Positions 36,083 to 43,510 of a stretch of DNA of 64,000 bases are shown one piece after another. The position numbers and the translations under genes are program-made. A model generated the notes under the pieces. The model ran no database searches, was not told the origin of the DNA, and saw nothing but the letters and a program-made list of their open reading frames with translations. The first letter of the stretch is position 1. Each line of letters begins with the position of its first letter. The stretch is taken from contig DAHXOT010000030.1 in assembly GCA_027364735.1 (NCBI GenBank), forward strand, positions 1 to 64,000, read 5' to 3'. The DNA is from Hydrotalea sp. (lineage in GTDB: Bacteria; Bacteroidota; Bacteroidia; Chitinophagales; Chitinophagaceae).

Positions 36083-36859
36083 TTATTCTCCTTTAAAAAT
36101 GGGCTTTCTTTTTTCTAAAAACGATTTTATTCCTTCTTTAAAATCATACGTTTCGGAAGCTCTTTGTTGAAACTGATCTTCTAAAACCAATTGTTGTTCT
36201 AATGTATGAACAGCCGAATTATTTAATACATGTTTAATATAAGCTAATGCTTTTGTGGGCATATCGGCTAAGGTAGTGGCAATGCTAAATGCTGCGGTAC
36301 TTAACTCTTCATCGGCAAAAACTTTGTATAGCATTCCCATTTGTAGTGCTTCCTGAGCTGTAATTTTATCGCCGGTTATCATTAATGCACTAGCTCTTTG
36401 CCAACCAATTAAGCGAGGCAAAAAAAATGTACCACCACTATCGGGAATTAATCCAATTTTTGAGAAAGCTTGAATAAAAGATGCCGATTCTGCTGCTACA
36501 ACAATATCGCATGCTAAGGCAATATTAGCTCCTGCTCCTGCAGCAACTCCGTTTATTACTGCCAATACCGGTTTGGTGATAAACCTAATTCGAGAAACAA
36601 TAGGATTAAAATGTTCTTTTAAAATAGTTTCCATATCGGGACCATTGGGATGTGCAATTTCTTCAATATCCTGACCGGCACAAAACCCCTTTCCGGCACC
36701 CGTTATATACACGCAACGTATTTCCTTTAGTGCAGCACAGATATCCAATTTTTTTTGTAATAGCAATGCCATATCTTGATTAAATGCATTGAGTTTCTCG
36801 GGGCGATTTAATGTAATAAATGCGATGCTATTTTTAATTTCAAAAAGAATGGATGACAT
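36083..36859 (-). CDS. enoyl-CoA hydratase/isomerase family protein (PaaG-like)
   Basis: A 258-residue crotonase-fold protein. The oxyanion-hole segments are visible: TGAGKGFCAGQDIEEIAHP and NGVAAGAGANIALACDIVVA. An Asp occurs in FSKIGLIPDSGGTFFLPRLI, where classical hydratases carry a catalytic Glu pair. The pattern is close to E. coli PaaG, the ring-epoxide isomerase of phenylacetate breakdown, including GFCAGQD, AFSKIGLIPD and the closing DFKEGIKSFLEKRKPIF. No other paa genes are in this window, so it may act in phenylacetate or in general fatty-acid breakdown. It appears monocistronic. Confidence 0.87.
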   Translation of the reverse strand: MSSILFEIKNSIAFITLNRPEKLNAFNQDMALLLQKKLDICAALKEIRCVYITGAGKGFCAGQDIEEIAHPNGPDMETILKEHFNPIVSRIRFITKPVLAVINGVAAGAGANIALACDIVVAAESASFIQAFSKIGLIPDSGGTFFLPRLIGWQRASALMITGDKITAQEALQMGMLYKVFADEELSTAAFSIATTLADMPTKALAYIKHVLNNSAVHTLEQQLVLEDQFQQRASETYDFKEGIKSFLEKRKPIFKGE

Positions 36860-37007
36860 TTTTTGTCAGTTAAGTTGTCAGGAAAATTTTGGTTGCAATA
36901 AAAGTAGTATAATTGGAAAAGATAGAGTATGAGTTTTGTTAGTTATAACATTAATTTGTTATTTTTTGTTTTAATTTTCTTAATTTATTAACCGTAAATG
37001 TTGGTGT

Positions 37008-37670
37008 ATGAAAAGAGTAATGCAACTGTTTATTGCTATTTGTTTATTTCAATTGGTTGTTCAAAATGCAACTGCACAACCATTTAAACACGATATTGCA
37101 TTATTCAAACAAAGAGATTCCGTTTTGCCCCCACCTCAAAATGCTATTTTATTTATTGGCAGTTCATCGTTTACTAAATGGACAAATATGCAAGAGGCTT
37201 TTCCCTTATTTCCTATTATTAACCGAGGTTTTGGCGGATCAACATTACCCGATGTGATACGTTATGCCAATGATATTATTTTTCCTTATCAGCCTAAGCA
37301 AATTATTATTTATTGTGGTGATAATGATATTGCTTTTTCTGATACCATTACGGCTGAAATTGTTTTACAGCGATTTAAGCAATTATATTCTTTAATTCGA
37401 TCTCGGTTAAAATATACAGAAATTGATTTTGTTTCGGTGAAGCCTAGTCCAAGTAGGTGGAAGTTTAAACCTGTTATGGAAGCATCGAATCGGTTGATAC
37501 GCCAATTTATTCTGCAACAATCGCATGCAAACTTTATTGATGTGTATCATGCCATGTTAGATGAAAAAGGAAATGTAAGAGAGGATCTTTTTATTGAAGA
37601 TAAATTGCATATGAATGCAAAAGGATATGCTATTTGGACTCAAATTATTAGTAAATATTTATTGCAATAA
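37008..37670 (+). CDS. exported SGNH/GDSL hydrolase
   Basis: A 220-residue esterase-fold protein with a signal peptide (about residues 1-24, ending ATAQP). SGNH blocks are visible: the nucleophile in ILFIGSSSFTKW, the Gly block in NRGFGGSTLPDV, the Asn block in IIYCGDNDIAF, and the Asp-x-x-His block in DKLHMNAKGYAIW. These form the Ser-Asp-His site with Gly and Asn for the oxyanion. It likely removes acetyl or acyl groups from glycans or lipids in the periplasm. It is convergent with the TetR gene. The substrate is unknown. Confidence 0.9.
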   Translation: MKRVMQLFIAICLFQLVVQNATAQPFKHDIALFKQRDSVLPPPQNAILFIGSSSFTKWTNMQEAFPLFPIINRGFGGSTLPDVIRYANDIIFPYQPKQIIIYCGDNDIAFSDTITAEIVLQRFKQLYSLIRSRLKYTEIDFVSVKPSPSRWKFKPVMEASNRLIRQFILQQSHANFIDVYHAMLDEKGNVREDLFIEDKLHMNAKGYAIWTQIISKYLLQ

Positions 37671-37708
37671 ATGGGTAAGCAATAATTGTAATCAGCAAAG
37701 CAGAAAAT

Positions 37709-38299
37709 TTATTTCTTCAATCCGCCCACTAAAATAGTAATCATGTTTTCTTGTAACTCTTTGCCATCGAATTTTTGTTTACTGCGGTGCCAACTTTCTA
37801 TACCGCTTATGGCGTGCAAAATTACCAATACAGCAGTTGTGGCATCTATTTTTTTAATTTCTTTTTTTCTAATGCCTTCTTCAATAATTGATGCAAAGCG
37901 TTTACGAAAAATTCTGCGTTGTGCTTGAAAGTTGGATAAATAGGGTTCAGTTAAATATTTCCATTCTCTATCGCAAACATATACTTCTTCAAAATTTTCA
38001 ACCATTCCATCAATTAAAAATCTAATTAATTTTTCAATTTTATATAAGCTGTTACTTTTTTCAGCTTCTACTTCATCCATAAAAGCAGAGTAATGCGTAG
38101 CAACATTAAAACAAATTAAATGCAGTAATTCGCTTTTGCTTCGAATATGATTGTATAAGCTGGCAGCTTCTACGCCTACAATTTCGGCCAGTTCTCTCAT
38201 GCTGGCAGCTTTGTAGCCTTTTTCTTTAAATAACTCGGCCGATTTTTTAAGAATAATTTCTTTTCGGCTACTATTATTTTCTGTTTTTATTCTTCCCAT
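37709..38299 (-). CDS. TetR/AcrR-family transcriptional regulator
   Basis: A 196-residue regulator. The N-terminal helix-turn-helix spans about residues 10-58, with KSAELFKEKGYKAASMRELA and VEAASLYNHIRSKSELLHLI, the family's standard pattern. The helical C-terminal domain binds an unknown ligand. The DNA-binding region resembles regulators of fatty-acid or acyl-CoA metabolism, and a PaaG-like hydratase lies nearby, but the SGNH gene separates them. A 16-bp palindrome lies just upstream and suggests autoregulation. The neighbouring divergent gene is a PfkB kinase that might share the regulatory region. Confidence 0.9.
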   Translation of the reverse strand: MGRIKTENNSSRKEIILKKSAELFKEKGYKAASMRELAEIVGVEAASLYNHIRSKSELLHLICFNVATHYSAFMDEVEAEKSNSLYKIEKLIRFLIDGMVENFEEVYVCDREWKYLTEPYLSNFQAQRRIFRKRFASIIEEGIRKKEIKKIDATTAVLVILHAISGIESWHRSKQKFDGKELQENMITILVGGLKK

Positions 38300-38312
38300 A
38301 TATCAAAAATAC

Positions 38313-38328
38313 GCTAACTAACATTAGC
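38313..38328. promoter_or_regulatory. candidate TetR operator
   Basis: Inverted repeat GCTAA (38313-38317) and TTAGC (38324-38328) with a 6-nt centre, 14 bp upstream of the TetR start codon and in the gap shared with the divergent PfkB gene. The arms are short, so this is tentative. Confidence 0.35.
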
Positions 38329-38420
38329 AGTATAATTTTAATCGGTTTTGTGAATTTTAGAAATAGGATAATCTCAATGGATTGTTTTAGCTTCGCAACC
38401 CGTAATCAAAAATAATTATT

Positions 38421-39344
38421 ATGTCGTTAGTTGTTGTAGGTTCTATGGCCTTTGATGATATAGAAACTCCATTTGGTAAAAGCAATAAAATTGTTGGGGG
38501 TGCTGCCACTTATATTGCTTGGTGCGCCAGTAATTTTACCGGTGTAAAACAAATAAGCGTGGTTGGTGGAGATTTTCCGGAAGAAGAATTGGAAGCATTA
38601 ACCGAACGCAATGTTTTATTAGAAGGTGTACAGATAAAAAAAGATGAAAAATCTTTTTTTTGGGCCGGCCGCTATCATTCTGATATGAATACGCGGGATA
38701 CGCTAATTACCGAATTAAATGTTTTAGGCGATTTTAATCCGGTAGTTCCTGAAAGCTACCAGGATTGCGAATTTTTAATGTTGGGCAACTTGTCCCCTGC
38801 GGTGCAATTAAGTGTAATTAATCAGCTAAAAAATAAACCCAAGTTAATTGTGTTAGATACAATGAATTTTTGGATGAATGTAGCAATGGATGATTTAAAA
38901 AAAGTATTATTAAAAATAGATGTTTTATTGGTTAATGATAGTGAAGCAAGAGAATTGAGTGGCGAATTTTCATTGGTAAAAGCCGCTGCTAAAATTATGG
39001 AAATGGGCCCAAAATATCTTATTATTAAAAAAGGAGAGCATGGTGCATTATTGTTTTACAACGGACAAGTTTTTTATGCTCCAGCTTTGCCATTAGAAGA
39101 TGTATTTGACCCTACCGGTGCCGGTGATACTTTTGCGGGAGGCTTTATTGGACATTTAGCAAAAACGAAAGATATTTCTTTCGAGAACATGAAAACTGCT
39201 ATTATTGTTGGAAGTGCAATGGCCAGTTTTTGTGTTGAAAAATTTGGCGTACAGCGTTTAAAAGAAATTTCGAAAAATGATATTGATGAGCGATTGCAAG
39301 AATTTGTTCAGTTAGTAAGTTTTGACATTGATTTGGTATCGTAA
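38421..39344 (+). CDS. PfkB-family sugar/nucleoside kinase
   Basis: A 307-residue ribokinase-fold enzyme. It starts with VVGSMAFDDIETPFGKSNKI and GGAATYIAWCASNF, and ends with the anion-hole and catalytic base motif DPTGAGDTFAGGFIGHLAK. The base is the Asp of GAGD. The fold and motifs fit the PfkB family, which phosphorylates ribose, fructose, adenosine and similar compounds. The substrate is not clear: the lid region lacks a signature I can assign. A TAGCTTCG box upstream resembles a -7 element. It is a single-gene unit. Confidence 0.88.
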   Translation: MSLVVVGSMAFDDIETPFGKSNKIVGGAATYIAWCASNFTGVKQISVVGGDFPEEELEALTERNVLLEGVQIKKDEKSFFWAGRYHSDMNTRDTLITELNVLGDFNPVVPESYQDCEFLMLGNLSPAVQLSVINQLKNKPKLIVLDTMNFWMNVAMDDLKKVLLKIDVLLVNDSEARELSGEFSLVKAAAKIMEMGPKYLIIKKGEHGALLFYNGQVFYAPALPLEDVFDPTGAGDTFAGGFIGHLAKTKDISFENMKTAIIVGSAMASFCVEKFGVQRLKEISKNDIDERLQEFVQLVSFDIDLVS

Positions 39345-39351
39345 AAAATGT

Positions 39352-39382
39352 TTTGATAAAAGAAGAATGATGATTACTTTCG
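39352..39382 (+). promoter_or_regulatory. Bacteroidetes-type promoter for the 21-codon gene
   Basis: TTTG at 39352-39355, a 19-nt spacer, and TACTTTCG at 39375-39382 followed by CACCCGCA. The sequence after the -7 box resembles strong promoters of this phylum. The transcript would start at about 39388, almost at the ATG. Confidence 0.55.
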
Positions 39383-39390
39383 CACCCGCA

Positions 39391-39456
39391 ATGAAAGAAA
39401 TAAAGAAATATACAAAGAACACCAAGAAAATCATCTCACTCGGAGAAGATGCTTAA
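39391..39456 (+). CDS. very small basic peptide (21 aa), isolated gene
   Basis: A 21-codon frame that begins MKEIKKYTKNTKK and ends GEDA. It is very lysine-rich at the front and acidic at the end. A promoter ends 8 nt before the ATG, and a strong terminator lies 28 bp after the stop. It therefore sits in its own transcription unit of about 130 nt between a kinase gene and the aspartate-semialdehyde dehydrogenase gene. It could encode a peptide, or the transcript may be a small RNA with the frame incidental. I recognise no family. Confidence 0.4.
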   Translation: MKEIKKYTKNTKKIISLGEDA

Positions 39457-39484
39457 TGTTTTGTGTATGTTAAACATAAATTGT

Positions 39485-39516
39485 AAAAAGCCTTCTCCAA
39501 TAAAGAAGGCTTTTTT
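39485..39516 (+). terminator. intrinsic terminator of the 21-codon unit
   Basis: 12-bp stem (AAAAAGCCTTCT at 39485-39496 with AGAAGGCTTTTT at 39504-39515), a 7-nt loop, T-run. Confidence 0.85.
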
Positions 39517-39578
39517 GGGTTTGTACAATAAAAAATATTGAAAACAGAAAACTTATTTCATCACTAAAAACAATAAAA

Positions 39579-40586
39579 ATGAAAGTAGCCGTAGTTGGAG
39601 CTACAGGTTTAGTAGGCTCTAAAATGTTGCAAGTATTAGCAGAAAGAAATTTTCCGGTAACAGAATTAATTCCTGTGGCTTCTGAAAAATCTGTGGGTAA
39701 AGAAGTTGAGTTTAAAGGAAAGAAATATAAAGTGGTAAGCATGGCAGATGCAATTGCATTGAAACCGGCTGTAGCAATATTTTCGGCAGGTGGCAGTACA
39801 TCGTTAGAATGGGCTCCAAAATTTGCAGAAGCAGGTATTAGAGTAGTAGATAATTCAAGTGCATGGAGAATGGATGCTACTAAAAAATTAGTAGTACCCG
39901 AAGTAAACGCTGCTGTATTAACTAAGGACGATTATATTATTGCCAACCCTAATTGCTCTACCATTCAAATGGTTGTAGCATTGCAGCCATTGCATAAAAA
40001 ATATATTATTAAACGTGTAATTGTAAGCACTTATCAAAGTGTTACGGGTACCGGAAAAAAAGCTGTTGACCAATTATTTGGTGAAAGAGCAAAAGCCGAA
40101 AATGGCAGTGTAGCCGAATATCCTATGGCATATAAATATCCAATAGATTTAAATGTAATACCTCAAATTGATGTTTTTTTAGAGAATGGTTATACCAAAG
40201 AAGAAATGAAAATGGTAAACGAAACAAAAAAAATAATGCAAGATGAGGCTATTAAAGTTACAGCAACTACTGTTCGTATTCCGGTAATTGGTGGCCATAG
40301 TGAAAGTGTAAATATTGAATTTGAAAATGAATTTGATATAGAAGAAATAAAAGTATTATTGGCTAATGCACCCGGTATAATTGTACAAAATGATGATGCT
40401 GCACAAATTTATCCAATGCCTTTATGGGCACATGATAAAGATGAAGTTTTTGTTGGAAGATTGCGTAGAGATGAAACCCAACCTAAAACTTTAAACATGT
40501 GGATTGTAAGCGATAATTTGCGTAAAGGTGCTGCTACCAATGCGGTACAAATTGCAGAATATTTAGTAAATACGGGTTTATTATAA
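39579..40586 (+). CDS. asd: aspartate-semialdehyde dehydrogenase
   Basis: A 335-residue NADPH-dependent enzyme converting aspartyl phosphate to aspartate semialdehyde, the branch point for lysine/diaminopimelate, threonine and methionine. The nucleotide-binding start is MKVAVVGATGLVGSKMLQVL. The catalytic Cys is in IIANPNCSTIQMVVAL. The substrate-binding region has STYQSVTGTGKKAV, and the catalytic His lies in RIPVIGGHSESVNIEF. Length is normal. It stands alone, with a terminator upstream and a hairpin downstream. Confidence 0.97.
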   Translation: MKVAVVGATGLVGSKMLQVLAERNFPVTELIPVASEKSVGKEVEFKGKKYKVVSMADAIALKPAVAIFSAGGSTSLEWAPKFAEAGIRVVDNSSAWRMDATKKLVVPEVNAAVLTKDDYIIANPNCSTIQMVVALQPLHKKYIIKRVIVSTYQSVTGTGKKAVDQLFGERAKAENGSVAEYPMAYKYPIDLNVIPQIDVFLENGYTKEEMKMVNETKKIMQDEAIKVTATTVRIPVIGGHSESVNIEFENEFDIEEIKVLLANAPGIIVQNDDAAQIYPMPLWAHDKDEVFVGRLRRDETQPKTLNMWIVSDNLRKGAATNAVQIAEYLVNTGLL

Positions 40587-40648
40587 TGGTATTAATTACG
40601 CTTGAATTGTAAAAGCAATTACTATTTTTTTATAATCGAATAATAGGT

Positions 40649-40680
40649 AAAGGAGGTGTTTTAACATCTCCTTTGTTATA
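40649..40680 (+). terminator. probable terminator after asd
   Basis: 11-bp stem AAAGGAGGTGT with ACATCTCCTTT (one G-T pair), a 4-nt loop, and a short T-rich tail. Confidence 0.6.
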
Positions 40681-40724
40681 TATAAATACAATATTGCAAA
40701 GCATAAGTTTGTAATTTTATAGTA

Positions 40725-42209
40725 ATGAAATTACTTTCGGCACAACAAATTCAGCAATGGGATGCATTTACCATGCAGAAAGAACCTATTGAATCTATCG
40801 ATTTAATGGAACGTGCCGCAATGCGTTGTGTTGATTGGATAATTACATCGAATTATATTCATCAACATATAAAAATATTTTGCGGCAAAGGAAATAATGG
40901 TGGTGATGGTTTAGCTATTGCAAGATTATTAATTGAAAAAGGCTTTTCGGTATTTGTATATATTTTAGAATTTGGTGCAAAGGGAACTAATGATTTTCAA
41001 ACTAATTTACAACGATTACATCTTCTTACTACCCATATTTATTTTATTCAATCGGCAGATCATTTTCCTTTTATTGATAAAGCCGATTTAATAATTGATG
41101 CCTTATATGGTTCGGGGTTAAATAGACCATTAAATAATTTAAGTGCATTGTTGGTAGCACATATTAATCAATCATCCGGAAATGTTATTTCTATTGATGT
41201 GCCCAGTGGAATGAGTATTGACAAAAGTTCTAATGGCAATATAATTGTAAAAGCAAATACAACACTAACATTTCAGCAGTACAAACTTTGTTTTTTATTG
41301 GCCGAAAATGAGCAGTATTTTGGTGAATTAGTAATAATGAATATTCAACTTCATTCCGAATATTTACAAAGTATAACAACTTCTTTTGAACTAATTGAAA
41401 GCGATAAAATAATTTCTTTATTAAAAAACAGAAATCCATTTTCTCATAAAGGGCATTATGGACATGCGTGCATTATTGCAGGCAATGTTGGTAAAATGGG
41501 TGCAGCTATTATGGCTTCTGGCGGAGCATTACGATCGGGTTGTGGTTTATTATCTGCCAATATTCCCAAAGAGTTTTTACAGGCATTGCATACAACATAT
41601 CCCGAAGCAATGGTGTTATTACGCGAAGATGGAATGATTGATATTGATAAATATTCTTCAATAGCTATTGGTCCGGGATTGGGTATTAATGAAGTTACAG
41701 AACAAATATTGGAAGAGGTTTTAAATAGTTTTCAAAAGCCGATAGTTATTGATGCCGATGCATTAACCATTTTATCTTTTCATAAAGAGTGGTTAACCAA
41801 AATTCCTAAAGGTTCTTTATTAACACCTCATCCAAAAGAATTTGACCGGCTATTTGGTAAATGTGAGAATGATTTTGAGCGAATTGAAAAAGCAATTGAA
41901 CTTACTAAAAAATACAATTTTATTGTTATTGTAAAAGGGCATCATACGCTTATAGCATCGAACGGGCAAGGTTATTTTAATAATACAGGAAATGCCGGTT
42001 TAGCAAAAGGAGGTTCGGGCGATGTATTAAGTGGAATACTGGTTTCGTTATTGGCTCAGCAGTATCAACCTGAAGCGGCTGCCTTATTGGGTGTTTATAT
42101 ACATGGACTTGCTGCAGATATTGCTTTAGAAAATCAATCAATGGAAAGTTTATTAGCAACCGATGTTATAGGCACTATTGGTAAAGCGTTTAACTATTTA
42201 AGAGAATAA
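40725..42209 (+). CDS. nnr: bifunctional NAD(P)H-hydrate epimerase / ADP-dependent NAD(P)HX dehydratase
   Basis: A 494-residue two-domain repair enzyme that restores hydrated NADH and NADPH. The N-terminal epimerase domain (about residues 1-210) has FCGKGNNGGDGLAIARLL and ISIDVPSGMSID. The C-terminal dehydratase domain (about 225-490) is a ribokinase-like fold with KGHYGHACIIAGNVGKMGAA, LLTPHPKEFDRLFG, VIVKGHHTLI and the nucleotide motif AGLAKGGSGDVLSGILVSLL. The fusion is the normal bacterial arrangement. It ends 2 bp from the convergent DUF2461 gene. Confidence 0.95.
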   Translation: MKLLSAQQIQQWDAFTMQKEPIESIDLMERAAMRCVDWIITSNYIHQHIKIFCGKGNNGGDGLAIARLLIEKGFSVFVYILEFGAKGTNDFQTNLQRLHLLTTHIYFIQSADHFPFIDKADLIIDALYGSGLNRPLNNLSALLVAHINQSSGNVISIDVPSGMSIDKSSNGNIIVKANTTLTFQQYKLCFLLAENEQYFGELVIMNIQLHSEYLQSITTSFELIESDKIISLLKNRNPFSHKGHYGHACIIAGNVGKMGAAIMASGGALRSGCGLLSANIPKEFLQALHTTYPEAMVLLREDGMIDIDKYSSIAIGPGLGINEVTEQILEEVLNSFQKPIVIDADALTILSFHKEWLTKIPKGSLLTPHPKEFDRLFGKCENDFERIEKAIELTKKYNFIVIVKGHHTLIASNGQGYFNNTGNAGLAKGGSGDVLSGILVSLLAQQYQPEAAALLGVYIHGLAADIALENQSMESLLATDVIGTIGKAFNYLRE

Positions 42210-42211
42210 TA

Positions 42212-42880
42212 TTATACTTCTATCGCTTTGTTTAGAAATTGTATTAATGGTTGAAGCGACTCGAATGCAGTAACTATTTTTTTAATTAATTCTTTATTAG
42301 TTAAATCTGCATTTGATAGGGGGCTCATGGCAATCCAACTTTTTAGTTTTAAATAAGCAATTGCTTTATTTTCTTTATCATATCCTTTAGGCTCGCGTAA
42401 TAAACTTACTTCTTCACTTTTATCCAAATCGCTGTATTGTGTAATAAATTTTTTGTGATTAATTATTTTTTTAAACTCATCAAAATTATAATCAATTTCT
42501 TGTCTTACTTTTTTTGTTGTAGCCGCATCGGGCATATAAATGCCACCACCCACAAAGCTATTATTAGGTTCTACATGCAAATAATATCCTGCTGCCATTA
42601 TTTTTTTGCCATTTTTGCTAAAGCTTGCTCCAAAATTGGTTTTATATGGACTTTTATCTTTGCTAAATCTAATATCTCTGTTGATACGAAAGATGCAATT
42701 TTTAGGTTGTAATAATGCAATGGTTGTATCTTTTTTTCCAAATTCTGCAATTACAGTAGTAACTAAATTATAAAAATCTTCTTTGGATAATTCATATAAT
42801 TTTCTATTTAAATAGAACCATTCTTTTGAATTATTTTTCTTTATATTTTCTAAAAAATGAATGGTAGCAGTTTGCAACAT
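42212..42880 (-). CDS. DUF2461-family protein
   Basis: A 222-residue soluble protein that matches the DUF2461/TIGR02453 pattern: FLENIKKNNSKEWFYLNRKL at the front, RINRDIRFSKDKSPYKTNFG, then the GYYLHVEPNNSFVGGGIYMP block and LKLKSWIAMSPLSNADL near the end. The family is common in Bacteroidota and has no proven function. It is expressed from the minus strand with the HNH-type gene 36 bp upstream, so the two could be one transcript with ligA further upstream. Confidence 0.9.
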   Translation of the reverse strand: MLQTATIHFLENIKKNNSKEWFYLNRKLYELSKEDFYNLVTTVIAEFGKKDTTIALLQPKNCIFRINRDIRFSKDKSPYKTNFGASFSKNGKKIMAAGYYLHVEPNNSFVGGGIYMPDAATTKKVRQEIDYNFDEFKKIINHKKFITQYSDLDKSEEVSLLREPKGYDKENKAIAYLKLKSWIAMSPLSNADLTNKELIKKIVTAFESLQPLIQFLNKAIEV

Positions 42881-42916
42881 AATATATAATTGGTTTATTT
42901 AACTGGCGTATAAAAA

Positions 42917-43474
42917 TTAAATACTAACATGTGCCCAATTTTCGCCTCTGTTAATACGGGTAATAGCCATTTCGCTTACGCCGTATTTTTCAGCAATTTT
43001 TTTATATGTTAATTTTCTTTTTTCATTAGCCAGTATGATTTTTATTTGTTTCACCTTAGCAATTGTAAGTTTTTTCCCTTTCTCGGTTAGTCGCTGTTTG
43101 GCTGCTTTAACTAATGGATTATTTTTATTGTGCTCGGTTGTTTCTTCTTGTGTTGCCCACTTTAAATTAATAGGCCTGTTATCTTTTTTATTATGATTAA
43201 GGTGTATAACAAATTTGTGTTTTGTAGAAGGTTTTTTTACAAATAATTCGGCTATTGCTCTGTGTGCAAGAAAGGCAATATACTCGCCATTTTTTTGTAG
43301 CCTAATTACAATATATCCTTCGGTGGTAGAGCCACTAATTACTGTTCCATCTTTCTTTAAATTTTCAGAAAATGATGCAATTCTTCCTTGCGAGCTTACT
43401 GCATAATTTCTTTTAAATAATTTACTTTTTTTAAATGAATATACTTTCCATTTTTCGTTGAGTAAATAGTTCAT
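42917..43474 (-). CDS. NUMOD4/HNH endonuclease-like protein
   Basis: A 185-residue protein in three parts. An N-terminal NUMOD4-like segment (EKWKVYSFKKSKLFKRNYAV, then SSQGRIAS) precedes an HNH_3-like domain (LAHRAIAELFVKKP, then FVIHLNHNKKDNRPINLKW, with the His-Asn pattern of the HNH motif). A C-terminal helix-turn-helix follows (TYKKIAEKYGVSEMAITRIN). Such proteins resemble free-standing homing endonucleases of phages but are also common as lone bacterial genes. No intron or intein lies next to it. It sits between ligA and the DUF2461 gene on the same strand. Nuclease activity is likely from motifs; its role is unknown. Confidence 0.8.
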   Translation of the reverse strand: MNYLLNEKWKVYSFKKSKLFKRNYAVSSQGRIASFSENLKKDGTVISGSTTEGYIVIRLQKNGEYIAFLAHRAIAELFVKKPSTKHKFVIHLNHNKKDNRPINLKWATQEETTEHNKNNPLVKAAKQRLTEKGKKLTIAKVKQIKIILANEKRKLTYKKIAEKYGVSEMAITRINRGENWAHVSI

Positions 43475-43510
43475 AGTACAATCGTTAGTTTAATACTGAA
43501 TAGGCTAAAG

